A stretch of 64,000 nucleotides of DNA from Euryodendron excelsum (GCA_033060915.1 CM065392.1:5195001-5259000), one strand, 5' to 3'; shown: positions 13,001 to 26,374, counted from the first letter of the stretch. A program made the numbers and translations. Notes: generated by a model from the sequence alone, not told the origin.

Positions 13001-16000
13001 ACATAAAAGAATGTACATACATACATAGCGTGTGCGAGTCTTCCAAGCCTCTAATCCTGACCATGAATGCATAAGTTGCATTTTCTATTCTTCAAAATGT
13101 GGCTCGTGTGAAATTATTAAGGATCCATGACAAGGTAAGCTCCTCTTTGGAGATTGTGACAAGGATGTTGCTCAGGTAAATTTTATTCTATAATTTGAAG
13201 ATTTTCTCTGGCATTTCTATGTTGTATTACAGTATCAGGTTGACGTTCTTAGTTTTCTCTTGAAATTTAATCCATGTTGGAATTCTTATGGAAATAAAAA
13301 AAAAATCCAATAACTTTGTTCATTTGAATCTTCACAGGTATGCACCACAGAGGACGCCTGCAGATATGCTAGGATTACTGAACTTTTTGTGTATGAGAAA
13401 TTTAATAGGGTTCCTGCAGAAGCTGTGGAAGCTGGTGATATCTGTGCTGTTTGTGGTATTAATGATATTCAGGTAGAATTAAACTTGTTTTGCATTGATT
13501 ATTTATATGTTTCCTTGCCTAAATTGTGGTAACTAATTTATTTTCTTTACTTAGATTGGGGAGACAATTGCTGACAAAATTTCTGGGAAGCCACTACCTG
13601 CCATTAAGGTGGAAGAACCTACAGTAAAAATGGCTTTTTCTATCAACACTTCACCTTTTGTTGGCCGTGAGGTATGTTATTAAATAGTGATTCACAAAAT
13701 TAGTTACCTAGATTCACAGTTCAGTATTGATCGAATCATCAAAACAGTTTTTATTCTCAAGGTTTGTAGTCTTTGATAATTGTAGGCTCCATTTCACAAC
13801 TCCCATGTTCATGTGATTTCTTCCAAATGCCACAAGATCTAGAAATTATTGCCTTTTCTGGGTCATGTTCCTTTGTCAAAACAAGTTAGGAATTCTGAAA
13901 TTGCTGCATTGCAGGTTCATCTATATCGGGATGATCTTTTGCAACATTACTTGAAAATGATGTAACAAGCCTAGAGGATTTGAAACAAAACCTTAATCGA
14001 CAAATTACGTAATGCAGATGAACCAACCTTATATACTTTTCCTCCTCATTCGACAAAATATATTTTAGATCTGAGCTTGTCAGGGAGCATTAGTGTCCTA
14101 GGTATGACAAAGCATGAAGGCATGAATTGGTATTGGAATCTCTGCATGAGTGAAGCTCAAGCCTCATGGGTACTTGGTGTTAATACATATCGCTTTAACA
14201 TCTTCTATGGAAGTTGAGAAACTTTGATGGAGATTTTGGGAAATAAGAGGGCATAGACCTGAGGAACAAATTTTTTGTGATTTCATCCCAAGGTTAGATC
14301 TGAGACATGCCACAGGCCTCATGGTTCAAAGTCCCTGTCTTGGTCATGAGGGGGCACTGAGATGATCGGACATGGTGTCTTGTCTCTATGTATGGTAATA
14401 CATTGCAGCTGAGGCTCAAAAAATAGAAAGAATCTTAAAAAGTTTAAAAATACCGCGCAAAATATGATGGGCTTATTACTTACTAAAAAAACGGATCCGT
14501 AAAGTAAATAGAATATACTATCAAAAACATATTACATTGACTAAAAAGAATATAAGGACCACAGGTCCACGGCAAAGTTATGTAGCTGTTGGATAATAGA
14601 TGTTGGTGCTATCCACACATGCATATGATGCACAATGGTGATATTGGACTCTTTTAAATGTGGGAAGTAACCGGTTTGAATACATGACATTTCGGGAATG
14701 CATGGTACATGTGTTTGAAATGTCTAGTTGGGATACACCAAGCAAGCACGTCCTGTAATGTGATTTTACATAGAACCATACACAAAACTTACTTATTATG
14801 TCACAGTGATTACTTAAGTGACTAGACACATGGCATAGTGAGATCGTGACTCGCAAGCAAGGAGGATTAGGGTTTGCTATGTAACCCTAACTCTAGCCAG
14901 TTTTGAGGGGTTGGCTGTTAAAAGAATATTGCTCTAGATTTGGTGGCTGCTGCTCTTCCCCTTTCATGTTGCTCTCTCCCTCCTCTCTCTCTGTTGCTTC
15001 TTCCACTGCCTCTGCAGGTTCTCTCTTGTTCTCTTAGTTTTAGCTTCTTCTTCTTTCTTTGCCTTTTGTTGCTTCTTCTCTGCTGCATTTGTTCTTCACT
15101 GCTGTTCTGCTGTTCTTCTCTGTCCCCCTTGCTGCTGTACTGCTGGTTTTCTCTCTGTTCTGCCTACTGCTTCTTCTTTCTGTTGTTTGCTGCTCCTTCT
15201 CTCTACTGTTTGCTGCTGCTTTTCTCTATGGACTGCTGTTTCTTTCTCTTCTCTACAACTACTATCTTCCCCCCTTGCTTGGTGACACATAGATTTGAGC
15301 AAACTTTATCTCTTTGCTGAATTTAGTTATTTTGGTGGCTGTTTGATACTTTAACAAAGCTTTGTGATCGGATTGAGTTTTATTAAGTGATTTCCTTACT
15401 GAATATCTCTGCAAATTGCTTGCTTATCCAATATTTCAGTCCTGTCTATTTTTCTGTGGAGGTATACTTGCCGGATTCTAAGGTATTTGAAGCTTATTCT
15501 CATAAAGTTCTCCAACCGTCGTCATAGTGCATGTTTTCTAAACCTAGGGTTGCATTAAACATTCTTTAGTCGTTTCCTGAGTTCACACTGCAATTTATCA
15601 TAGTAGTTCTTGTCTGTTCCATTTTGGCTTTTATCAAACTTTTTCAATAGCTTGTTCTTTTATATTTCTAATATAATTTCATATTTCTTCTTGTTTCCCA
15701 TTCCTTATTTGTGTTTTAATCATGTTTCACTTCATTTTTCTCAATGTTTTGCGCTTCTATTTCCCTTTCAGTAAGGGCCTGATTGCTTTGTCGTGTCTTA
15801 GGTGTATGATCAACACTTGCAGTTTATAAGCATTTCCTCGTGGTGGTCTGGCTTTTACAGTTTGGCATTTTCTATTTTTACTTTCAGGGGAAGTATGTTA
15901 CTAGTAGAAACTTAAGAGATCGTCTCTATCGTGAGCTTGAGCGAAATTTGGCAATGAAAGTTGATGATGGTGAAACTGCAGATACGTTCATTATTAGTGG

Positions 16001-19000
16001 AAGGGGTACCTTGCATATTACCATATTGATAGAGAACATGTAAGTTAAGTATAAGCTATGTTGTGACTCTCATTTATCTTGTTCTTTGCATATTTGTATG
16101 ATAACCTTGTGTATCAGGCGAAGGGAAGGCTATGAATTCATGGTTGGACCCCCGAAAGTGATCAATAAAAGGGTGGATGACAAGTTGTTGGAACCTTATG
16201 AGGTGATTTTTGAGCAAATTTCTCTTCTCTAATTATTAATAGTTCATAGATATGTATGCTTCCAAAATTTGTATTGACATGGTTTAATGTCATTTTGAAC
16301 AGCATGCTTGTGTATACTTGTGGACATAGATATTTGTGCTTCCAAAATTTATATCGAGATTTAATGTTATGTTTAACAGCATGCTTGTGCATATTTGTTC
16401 TTGTTGCTTTTCTTTTCCATCGTTTCCTTTTCCAACTTCTCTCTCTATGGTTGAAAGGCATGGATCGCCTATGTTACTTGGACTCGGGCATGGGTGTCGG
16501 GTGCGGGTATGTGTCAAAGTGTCGGATTCATCTAATTCTCATGTCCAATGACACTAGGATACGACTAGATTTCATATTTTTTAAATACTTCTTTTGTGTT
16601 TTTAAGGTAAAATAGCATTTATAAGCTAAAATATCGCATTTCATGCATAAAATGGAAGTCCTATGCTTAGTTTTATTGTAAATTCAATTAATTATACATC
16701 CTTGTCAGATGCATGCCAACTAGTGTCGAGTGTCAAGTGTTCAACTCAAGTACTTCACAAATTTAGAGGGGTCTAGGTAGCATAGTGAATCGCAAAGTGG
16801 GTGTAGCCATCACCACTCTTTCTCCCTCTCCTACCCTTTCCCTCAAGTGCCCAGTATAACTACTAAGAGAATTAACAAGCTGGCTAGCTGGCACATTCAA
16901 TTCAGAGAATTCATTAGCATTGTTTAATATCTCTGAAGGCACATCTAACTGCCCAATAATGGCTCACTTTACAGATTGCCGTGTTCATGTACGGTAGTTC
17001 TTGCATAATCAACCTGTAGAAGAAACAATTTTGATAACTTACTAGCTGAAGCAGACATGATATTCCAATTCTTGTATGTTATGCTGGTCTCCGTATTGGC
17101 ATCAACTTTGCACTCGAGACTGTAGTGGTAAAAGGACGTAGAATCTCAAGTATATAAACTTAGCATGTAATGTTTTCCGCAGATAGCCACCGTGGAGGTA
17201 CCAGAAGAACACATGGGACCTGTGGTTGAACTTCTTGGTAAAAGGCGTGGGCAGATGTTTGATATGCAAGGGCTTGGGTATGTGAAATGCTTTATTTGCC
17301 AATATGTATCTATTTAATTTTTGTTTCTCCGACTTTCAAATGAATTTTATGAAGTTATGGCATAAATGAATCTTATAAAGTTATGCATACAAGAACATAA
17401 CTGTGAAGACCCAGTACACAATTATTATGTTTCCTCAACTGCCAACTGCGTTCACTTTTAGCTTTCCAGGAATTAAATTTAAGGTGTGGTGATCCCTTTC
17501 CCTTTAATAGAAATTGCATGAAGATTGTCTCTCACTCTTACAATCCAAGTAATCTAATTCTTTGCTGTCACGTTGCTATTACCTAAACTGACTGTTACGG
17601 TGTCTTCAAGTCATCTGGTTATAATTGTTTACGTAAGCAATCCTATCCCAAAATCATGGGTTCCTCTTATTTGCATATAGGGATTGTATGTGATGCAGTT
17701 AAAAAATGTCAGTTCCAGGGATTGTAGGAAAGCATGGTCTTGCAAGGATTGCATCTGACTGGGTCTTTGGATGTCAGCTCTCATAAGAATCAGTTCCGGG
17801 AATTGTATTGGAGCGCTCAACTAGCATCCTTTACTTGATTATTGGTGTTACTGAACAAGTAAAGTTGGGTTTTCTTAGACATAAAGAAATGTTTGTATGG
17901 TCTTTGGTTCTGGGGACATGATATAGCAAATGTATTTCAGTCTTGAATGAAGATTGCATGTACTAAATGGTGAAAAAGAAAAGGTACTAACTTAAAAATA
18001 ACTTGCAAACATGCTCCAACATTTGTCAGTAATGGACCTCCACAGAAAAGGCACACTTGCAGCCAAAACACCCTATTATCGTTGCAATAAATTGGCGTTT
18101 TATCCCTGTTGGAATTCCTCCGGTGGGCTTACTCCTCTCTCCTTTTGTTTGTTATTCTTTTCGTTTGAAGTTCTTTCTCAGGTCTGCCCTTTCTTTTTAT
18201 TTTATTTTATTTTTTTGTAGCATCTTTCTGACAATCTAAATTTCACTTGTCTACTAGGTCGGAAGGAACAACTCTACTTAAATATAAGATGCCAACTCGT
18301 GGGCTCCTTGGTTTGCGGAATGCAATGTTAACTGCTTCTCGGGGCACGGCAGTTCTGAACACGATATTTGATAGCTATGGACCTTGGGCTGGTGATATTA
18401 ATACCCGTGATCAGGGTTCACTGGTAAATTTCTCCTTCAATTGAATTCACCTTGTCAAGTTTCGAATAACTAGTGCAATGGTCATGATGGGGAAAGCCTT
18501 GGGCCAGTGTTTTTTTGTTATAACTATAAAGTGGTAGTTGCATGGCCTTTCCCTATTAGCCCTGTTTTAGTTCAAATTTATCATTTTGATAAATAATTTA
18601 AGTTCATAAAGTATATTAAAAGCATTATTGAATTTTTTTTATAGTAGAATCTTATCTGTTACAACTAATATCGTAGCAGTTCACAGGGTATATTTTCCCT
18701 GCCATAATAAATCTCTTTAATTTGTGGTCTGAGGGATATGCTGTTAGCCAATTATTAAGTATTATAGTGCCTTTATAGTTATAGCTGTTGAAAGATGGTC
18801 TCTTATTGTAGATTCATTCTTATTCATTTATGAAAATGGTTTTTATTTGGAATGCATTATACTCGTATTATGATAAATTATGACCTATATTAAGGTCATT
18901 TTGCCCCACCAATATTGGTTATGTTAAAGCTTACAAAGTGGATTGATTTTAGGTTGCATTTGAAGATGGAACCACAACATCTTATGCTCTGTGTAGCTCA

Positions 19001-20428
19001 CAAGAGAGAGGGCAAATGTTTGTTAGCCCTGGGGTTGACGTTTATAAAGGTCAAATAGTAGGCATCCATCAGCGGTCTGGTGACTTGTCCTTAAATGTGT
19101 GCAAGAAAAAGGCTGCGACAAATGTACGTTCCAACAAAGAGCAAACAGGTGAGGAACTGATCAAATACATTGCTCAATTTTTGGTTTCCTACTCATATAA
19201 CAAAAAAAATAATCACTCGATGAATCCACTGGCAACTTGCATTGTGTTATTTTTCTCCTATATCACTTCTGAAGGGGAAAAAAAGGTTAGGGTCTGTTTG
19301 GCAAACATTTTTGTTTTCAAAAAAAACAAAAAACAATGTTTGTTTTCCGTTTTTTTGTTTTTAGTTGTTTACAAAATTCGGAAAAAGAAAATAAAAAACA
19401 CTAAAATGGGTGTGTTCTTTTTTTCCAAAACATTGGTCTAGTATTATTGGAATAATGGTAACCTACAAATGCCTATCACTAAACTATAAAAAACACAGCA
19501 AAAAACAAAAATTGACAACATTACCTAATGGACCCTTATATTTCTCATGAATTTTCGCATTTGCTGAACTGCTCATGGAGCTGGCCTGCAGATGCTTGAT
19601 AGTGCATGTCATGTGCATCATATTTTTAGATCTTGCAGTGTCAATCATTCATTGCGTTTAGGACTGACTAGAGTAAACATTTGAACCATCAAAAATTGAA
19701 TGATATGGCATGTAGTGACCTGTAATAATAGGTACATATCTCCCCAAAAGAAAAAAGTGAAAAAGTTGATATTATAAATAAAAAAAGAAAAATTGAAGTA
19801 TTGGTAATAGTTGCTATTCAGCAAAAAGTTTTCTTAAGAGAATGGTGTTAGCCATAAACAGGTCTTGACCATCCCTTAGGTTTAATTATATATTGTCCTA
19901 AGTTATTTATTTCTTAAGAGAATGGTGTTAGCCATAGATGGGTGTTAAGCCTCCCTTAGATTTTAACTTTAATCATATATTGTTCTAAATTATTTAGGCT
20001 GTGATTGGTTTACAGTCTTAAACTGTCTGGGGTTCCTTAATTTGGGGTGCTTAGAGCTTATTGAAGCAAAGTTTTCTAACTAGGCATTTAGTGAACTTGA
20101 AAAATATTTTAGAGTAAGCTGAAATTTATCTTTTTCTTGAAGCACCTCGGAGGTGTCATTGAGCTTTATAGCTTATAGCTTGCTTAGAAGCCCAAGAAAC
20201 AAAAGCCAGTCCAAACGTGTATTTAGAAGATTACCTTAGCGCAGTACGCCTTGTTTGCTTATGCTTAACAACGGCAAATTTCTCACCATGTATGCAGTGG
20301 TTCTTGATACCCCATTGGATTATAGCCTGGATGACTGCATAGAGTACATTCAAGAAGATGAACTTGTGGAGGTCACACCCTTGAGCATCCGGATGTGCAA
20401 AAACCCGAAGATTTCAAAGAAAAGGTAG
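6591..20428 (+). CDS. SVR3: chloroplast TypA/BipA-type translational GTPase (SVR3-like), 14 exons, 679 aa
   Basis: Exons: 6591-6819, 7161-7270, 8370-8573, 9824-10000, 10580-10732, 12123-12212, 13338-13472, 13555-13671, 15888-16039, 16118-16202, 17183-17277, 18258-18423, 18953-19148, 20298-20428. All introns are GT-AG and the joined frame is 2040 nt. Residues 1 to about 75 are a Ser/Thr-rich, acid-poor transit peptide. The GTPase domain has G1 AHVDHGKT (95-102), G2 RGIT (135-138), G3 DTPGH (157-161), G4 NKID (211-214) and G5 ASG (248-250). EF-Tu-like domain II (about 295-390), an EF-G-like domain III (about 400-490, with RNLRDRL and [14 protein letters not shown]) and the TypA-specific C-terminal domain (to 679) follow. 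The family binds ribosomes and uses GTP; in Arabidopsis SVR3 supports chloroplast development and cold growth. The ATG at 6591 was chosen because it gives the transit peptide; an upstream in-frame ATG at 6504 would add 29 Arg/Ser-rich residues. No key residue is missing. Length matches the family. Confidence 0.95.
12616..12800. repeat. imperfect tandem duplication in TypA intron 6
   Basis: Two copies of a unit of about 100 bp lie head to tail, from about 12616 and 12718. Both contain TCTCGTCC, a variant of CTTAGGACTAATATTACATAAG, a TATTTCATAGT segment and a GATTGAACGCTTGC-like end. The unit is non-coding, and no known element was recognised. Confidence 0.55.
13672..15887 (+). other. TypA intron 8 (2.2 kb, pyrimidine-rich tract)
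   Basis: The largest insertion-like intron before the C-terminal half of TypA. Between about 14950 and 15290 it is a CT-rich low-complexity tract (repeats of CTGCT, TTCTC, TCTTC) that leaves a 126-codon Leu/Ser/Cys frame open by composition alone. Near 14868-14890 TTAGGGTTT and AACCCTAA face each other, as in a short hairpin. No protein family is seen. Confidence 0.6.
19290..19535. mobile_element. Tourist-like (PIF/Harbinger) MITE in TypA intron 13
   Basis: A 246-bp AT-rich element has ends GGGTCTGTTTGG and, inverted from the right, GGGTCCATTAGG. It is flanked on both sides by TTA (19287-19289 and 19536-19538), the 3-bp duplication typical of PIF/Harbinger elements. It lies well inside the intron, away from splice sites, and has no coding capacity. 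Confidence 0.7.
19831..19997. repeat. 80-bp tandem duplication in TypA intron 13
   Basis: Two adjacent copies of a unit of about 80 bp start with TTCTTAAGAGAATGGTGTTA at 19831 and 19911. They share TTAGCCATA and a TATATTGT.CTAA..TATTTA end and have diverged by small substitutions and an insertion. Confidence 0.7.
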
Positions 20429-21397
20429 AATTTACTGCAGACTATACCAGGTTGGCTGCTCATCCTCAAAGAATACATTTCTCTCGTTCTCTCTCTAAGA
20501 GGGGCATATTAAACATTTTTCAAGCTTCTTCCATGCGGCAAATCAGATATTTGATTTACTTGGATATACAAATGGTGCAGCAAGTTTTGCTCCCCGGTCT
20601 AGTCATTGTATATGGTAGTATAGATACTGCAGAGTTGTATACCTCATAAGAATGGCAGTAGTTTTATACTCTTGAGCAAAAGAAACTGTCGCTAATTTCA
20701 TCTGTATACTTAAAAAGCTAAATATTCCCATATGGCTGCAAATAGTACATTGAGGTTACGTTTGTTTGTATTCCTGTATTCGAAATAAAAAGATTTGGAT
20801 TTGTTTATCAAAGGAATAAGCTTCCGATTTATATTTGATAACTTACATTTTAGATTTCAACAAACAGATGTTAGGATTTGAGTGAGTTGATTTCAAATGA
20901 TTATGGGAAAATTGTTATTTCAAATCCATTGTAACAATGATTCTAACTGTACAAGAACCGTACAAAATAACTTAACCTCAAACATTCCTCTTGCGTCTTT
21001 GATCCAACTCCAATAAATAAGTCTCGTGCATTTGCAAATTAAATTCCGAAACCCATTGAACATGCCTAGCCAAATGTAGCCTTTTTAACTTTCTTGAATA
21101 GCAGGAATAGCCAAGCATATTGGAGTATTGGACACAAAAGGTTTCAGGTTGTCAATCATTGGGTGCAAAGTGCAACCCATGGTCGCTTCTGTCCTAAGCT
21201 GTGGCATCATTATCAACATGTAGAATTTTTATACCCTTGTGACTTTGACCAAAATTCAAAGCTTGTTTCTGAAGTTAACAATAAAGTGTGGAATACTAGT
21301 AGTGGATGCAAAGCAGCAGTCCCTCCTGACCTTTACAATTTGTATGTATATATGTGTGACAATGTGTATATACACCCTCAATTAGGTCTCTAGATAG

Positions 21398-21645
21398 TAG
21401 GGGTGACCATGGCCATGATGTCCTATTAGGCCCGATAATGTTAATCTATATGCAATTAAAATTTTTATGTTATTTAAAATTATTTTCAGAGAACAAAATT
21501 TTATTAAATAAGTTTTGTGCTAAATGGGCCACCTTGAAAATGTAATTATTTAATCAAGTGGGCTTCATATTTCATTTCAGGTCCGATCGAAATTATTTTT
21601 GGTGTAAACCTTGTCTGAGCTTGGCCCGACCTATGTCTACCACTA
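21398..21645. mobile_element. hAT-like MITE
   Basis: A 248-bp element starts TAGGGGTGACCATGGCC and, inverted from the right, TAGTGGTAGACATAGGTCGG. The flanks are CTAGATAG (21390-21397) and CTATATAG (21646-21653), an 8-bp duplication with one mismatch, as expected of a hAT insertion that has aged. Non-coding. Confidence 0.65.
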
Positions 21646-21823
21646 CTATATAGTAAGTAAATAGAAAATACTTTACATACTTCAGAAATCAGTCAATTAC
21701 TCATGAATTGCATCATTCCATTCAAGCGATGGACCTTTTCTTCTCATTGGGAATAACTTTTTTGATTAAATAAGCTGTTTTAAAAAAGCATAAAAAATAA
21801 GTTGACTTAAAAAAGCTTAGTTA

Positions 21824-22168
21824 GGGTGTTTGGTACTAGTTTAAAGTTTTTTGGTTTTTTTATACAAAATGATCAAAGGACCCTCAAAGTAAATTAGATT
21901 ACATATTCCTAATATTTTGTAAAGCTACAAAAAAAAAAATTTAACATTAATTATGGTAGTATACTAATTTATTTTTAAAATTTTTAAAATTAATTATTTT
22001 TCAAAATTTTCACTACAATAAAATAAGCAAAAAAAAAAGCTTCAAATTTATTTTTTGCTTTTTGGCTTATTAGCCTAAAAAAAAAAAGAAGCTAGCTTAC
22101 ACCAAGTGTTTATTTTAAGCAAAAGATTAAAAAAAAACACTTAAAATAAATTGTTCCCAAACAGATTC
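21824..22168. mobile_element. possible Tourist-like MITE
   Basis: The left side reads TTA then GGGTGTTTGG, and the right side ends CCCAAACAGATTC then TAT. TGTTTGG is inverted at both ends of a very AT-rich segment of about 345 bp. The flanking duplication is not clean, so the call is tentative. Confidence 0.35.
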
Positions 22169-23457
22169 TATAATTGACAATAGTTTGGTCCTTTGAATCC
22201 TAACCTCCTAGTTCATTGCACAAGAAAATGCTATATATATACATACAACATTCATTTATATGTAATGCATGACATATGTACATATGTTGACTTCTGGGTA
22301 GAAGCTACATATTCTCTGAGTTAATTCAATGGGGATCCATGTCAAGTGTAGGGTGGACTAAAAGAATTAAGGGTTCTAGACCTTCCATTCTTGACTTTGG
22401 CAACTAGAATTGAAATTTTTTTAGAATTTCCGGCAATGAAGCATCTAAGGTCTACCCTCCATTATTCGAGTAATTAGAAAGCATATTGTTCGCCTATAGT
22501 TGTTATTATATGCTTTTCACAACTCTAGAATTGAATCATTTATCATGTTTGCTTCGTTGGATGAAAAAGGGTTAAGGAATCTCGAGATACTTAATCTCGA
22601 AATTACAAATCCCTTTGAGATTAATTTTATACAATGTAATCACTAATCCCGAATTTCGAAACTGCTTACCCCATCTTCTCTTGGAATCATTTAATCTCGT
22701 ACATGCAGGATAAAAGACTCTTTTTAAATTACTTATCTTGATTCATTTTGCACAACAGTGTAAGACTAGAAAGAAAATTAGTAGCCTAATTCCGCTGGTT
22801 TATGTCGCCAAAGAAACACTCCCTTTGAACACTGAACAAATATAAACGTGTAACAATGCTCAGGTAGCCATTTAATCTTAATGTCGCAGTCATGGCGTGT
22901 ATTTTGTAGCTTTCCAAAGTATTATTATTCTATTCTAGAAAACACATGTAAAGAAGTTTTACATATTTTTTTATCATATTTTTTTTTAAAAATTAAAAAA
23001 TTTATATAAATTTTATATATAAAATAATATAGTTAAATAAGAATCATTCATTTAAAAAAAAAAAACACTCAAACGATCCTTTATTATAAAACATATATGA
23101 CCACACTATTTTAGTAAGATATTCTATGTAATTTTCTGGAAGAACATTTTGCTTTCTTCATTATTTGTCATTGATAGAGGCAAAGCTGAAAAGTAACGGT
23201 GTGTCCATGTTTTGTAATGATATTTTTTTTATTATCAAAATTACCTCGAATCCAGCGCCTATTTTGCAAATACTCTCATTCAATGGTCAAAATTTTTCCT
23301 TCTTTGGATCCGAGGGTTGAAATTTTGTGAGGCACAAATTCCGAAAAGTAAAGCCTAGTTAGCACCCTTGGAAAAGTTCAAATTCTATAAATGAAGGCTA
23401 CGAAGTCAATAGATGATGTGATTGTGATACCAATTGATATAACATTGAAGTAGATAC

Positions 23458-23810
23458 TGCTGGGTTCGCACTCACCTATTGAAAAAACTTTCACCACCGG
23501 TCACCAATCACAGCACATTAAGATTGAAGTTGCTACTACCAAAATTCAATTTAGTTTGTCACCTACCATGGTTAGGTGGACAAATGGTGCTCTCCCTCCC
23601 CTATAAATAGAGGGTTAAGATGAAGGAGATATGTGTCCAGCTCAAGCAAGAGCAAGAGAGAGCAAGAGAGGTTTTTTTTTTGTGAGAGTTGTAGTCAAGC
23701 AAGAGAAAGCCAATCTCCTCCTCCTCCTCTGTTTTTCCTCTCCATATACATAGTGAAATTTCTTCTCTAATTTATTGTTATGTGAGCGTGTATTGATTTC
23801 TGGCCCTACA
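23458..23810 (+). repeat. 5' LTR of copia element
   Basis: Starts TGCTGGGTTCGCAC and ends GGCCCTACA. A TATA box (CTATAAATAG, 23601-23610) and a downstream CAAGCAAGAGCAAGAGAG-like purine tract are shared with the 3' copy. Substitutions and small indels separate the two LTRs, for example the GAGAGCAAGA length difference near 23655. Confidence 0.9.
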
Positions 23811-24832
23811 AGTCATTGGGCGGTAACAGGTATTTTGTTACCTTCATAGATGATGCTTCACGGAATGAGTGGGCGTATTTTTTGAAGACCAAGGATCAGG
23901 TACTCGAGAACTTCAAGATCTTCTACGCCACGGTAGAAAGGGAGATTGACAAGAAGTTAAAGTGCCTTCGGACAGACAATGGAGGTGAGTACATATCCAA
24001 GGAGTTTAAGGCATACTGCTCAGAATGCGGTATCCGCCACGAGAAGACGGTCCCACGCACCCCACAACACAATGGAGTAACCGAAAGGATGAACCAGACC
24101 ATTGTGGAAAGAACCCGGTGTATGCTCAGTATGGCTGATCTGCCAAAGCCATTCTGGGGTGAATCTGTTCGTGTTGCCTGCTACCTGATCAACAGATCAC
24201 CATCAGTGCCGTTGAAATTTGAAGTTCCGGAGATGGTGTGGACTGGCGAGAAGGATGTCTCCTACTCTCACCTGAGAGTGTTTAGGTGCAAGGCTTTTGC
24301 ACACGTATCCAAAGAGCAGAGACAAAAGCTCGACATGAAATCTATTTTATGCATCTTCATTGGTTATGGAGATGAAAAGTGTGGATACAGACTATGTGAT
24401 CCAGCAACAAAGAATGTCATCAGAAGTAGAGATGTTGTGTTCCAAGAGAACCAATTTTATGAGGAACCAACTAAGTCCAGTGTTTCTAGTTCCTATGCTC
24501 CTGACATGACTCCAGATCCAGTACCAGTCCAGCTCACCACAAATACTAGAATGCAGGAGGTAATTCCAAAAGATGAAGAAGAAGAGGGTGTTGAGCAGGG
24601 GGAGCAACAACCCCCTCCACCAGAAGAAGAAGAACTTCCACAACCAGTTAGTGAGGTACCTCCTCAGATTGAAGAGCCTCAGCCAAGGAGATCTACAAGA
24701 GGCCGCGTTCTGATTCTGTCAACCAAATATCCGGAATCAGACTACATTATGCTTACTGATGAGGGGGAGCTAGAGGATATCAAGGAAGCAGAGACCCATC
24801 CAGACAAAGGCAAATGGATGGAAGCCATATAA
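23811..24832 (+). pseudogene. copia integrase core, 5'-truncated
   Basis: The integrase catalytic core is recognisable from its first residues after the LTR (LGGNRYFVTFIDDASR). Catalytic-type positions are visible: Asp in FIDDASR, Asp in LRTDNGGEY, and Glu in the HNGVTERMNQT segment. The core is followed by the typical acidic, proline-rich linker (EEEE, PPPPEEEEL). The zinc-binding N-terminus and everything upstream are missing. The frame ends at a TAA (24830-24832) where intact relatives continue into reverse transcriptase, so this stop is a lesion. Confidence 0.88.
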
Positions 24833-26324
24833 GAAGAGATGAGTTCCTTGCACAAAAATCAGACCTATTATCTGGAAAGGCTTCCCAAAGGTAGAAAAGC
24901 CTTGAGAAACAAGTGGGTTTTCAAGTTGAAGAAAATAATAGTGGAAAGCTAGTCAGGTACAAGGCTCGATTGGTCGTCAAAGGATTTCAACAAAAGAAAG
25001 GAATTGACTTTGACAAGATTTTCTCACTTGTAGTGAAGATGACCTCAATTCGAGTTATACTCGGATTGGTAGCCAGCCTGAACTTGGAGCTTGAACAGAT
25101 GGATGTCAAGACAGCTTTTCTCCACAAAGATCTGAAGGAAGAGATCTACATGGAACAGCCAGAAGGGTTTGAAGCTCCCGGGAAAGAACACTTAGCCTGC
25201 AAGTTAAAAAAGAGTCTCTACGGCCTAAAGCAAGCACCGAGACAATGGTACAAGAAGTTTGACTCATTCATGGTGGGTCATGGGTACAAGAGGACTACTG
25301 CAGACCAATGCGTGTGCATTCAGAGATTCTCGAATGGTAGCTTTGTGACACTTCTTCTTTATGTGGATGACATGCTGATCATTGGACATGATGTTGCCAA
25401 GATTAGCAAGTTAAAAAAAAGAGTTATCTTAATCCTTTGATATGAAGGACTTAGGCCCTACTCAGTAAATTTTGGGCATGCAAATTGTTCATGATAGGAA
25501 AGCCAAGAAGTTGTGGCTATCACAAGAAAAGTACGTTGAACGGGGTTATCAGAATGTTCAACATGGAAAATGCCAAGCCAGTTAATACCCTACTGGCTAA
25601 TCACTTCAAGTTGAGCAAGAGTTCGTGTCCCTCATCGAAGACTGAGATGGAAGAAATGGCAACAGTACCCTACTCTTCAGCAATAGGCAGTTTGATGTAT
25701 GCAATGATGTGTACAAGGCCAGCTATTGCTCACGCTGTAGGCGTTGTGAGCAGATTTATCTTTAACACAGGGAAAGAACATTGGGAAGCAGTCAAATGGA
25801 TTCTCAGGTACCTAAAGGGTACATCAAAGTTATGTTTGTGTTTTGGGGGAGTTGAACTAGTCTTGGAAGGCTATACAGATTCAGATATGGCCGGTGATCT
25901 TGATGGTAGGAAATCTATATCAGGATTCCTCTACACCTTCGCAGGGGGAGCTGTATCATGGCAGTCCAAACTGTAGAAGTGTGTAGCATTATCTACAACG
26001 GAAGCAGAATATATCGCCGCAGCGGAAGCTGGGAAGGAAATGTTGTGGTTAAAGCGGTTTCTCCAAGAGCTAGGAGTCAAGCAAAAGAAATACAATATGC
26101 ATTGTGACAATCAGAGTACTCTGGATTTGAGCAAAAATTCAATGTACCATTCCCGCACCAAGCATATCAACATTCGCTATCATTGGATACGCGAGGTGAT
26201 GGATCAACAGCTGTTGAAGCTTAAGAAGATTCACACAAAAGATAATCCAGCAGATATGCTGACAAAGGTGGTTACTCGTGAGAAGCTCGAGCTATGTAGA
26301 GACATAGCCGAAATGGACGTCAAC
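24833..26324 (+). pseudogene. copia reverse transcriptase and RNase H, broken frame
   Basis: Copia reverse transcriptase motifs are readable in three pieces (24913-25440, 25485-25976, 26040-26324). They include VRYKARLVVKGF, MDVKTAFLHKDL, SLYGLKQAPRQWY and the catalytic YVDD, and then RNase H motifs (YTDSD, TTEAEY, HCDNQS, KHINIRYHWIRE). Breaks seen: a frameshift near 24925, one near 25410-25440, a stop near 25467, another frame change near 25485-25550, and a TAG at about 25974. Reverse transcriptase activity from this copy is not expected. Confidence 0.88.
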
Positions 26325-26352
26325 TGAAGAACGTCAAATTGCGTTCTCCTCT

Positions 26353-26374
26353 AATGGGTATGAAGGGGAAGAAT
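26353..26374 (+). promoter_or_regulatory. polypurine tract of copia element
   Basis: The sequence just before the 3' LTR is purine-rich (AATGGGTATGAAGGGGAAGA), as needed for plus-strand priming. It abuts the TG of the 3' LTR at 26375. Confidence 0.6.

Larger units (their letters stand above)
20429..23457. other. intergenic region right of TypA
   Basis: 3' untranslated and intergenic DNA. It is AT-rich with long A runs and no gene I can support. It holds the two MITEs listed separately (21398-21645 and about 21824-22168). The last 60 bases before the copia element contain a short open frame discussed in the findings. Confidence 0.55.

Noticed and set aside
14940..15320. 126-codon Leu/Cys/Ser frame, looks like a membrane protein
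   Set aside because: It comes from a CT-rich low-complexity tract inside TypA intron 8; three frames on both strands are open there for the same reason.
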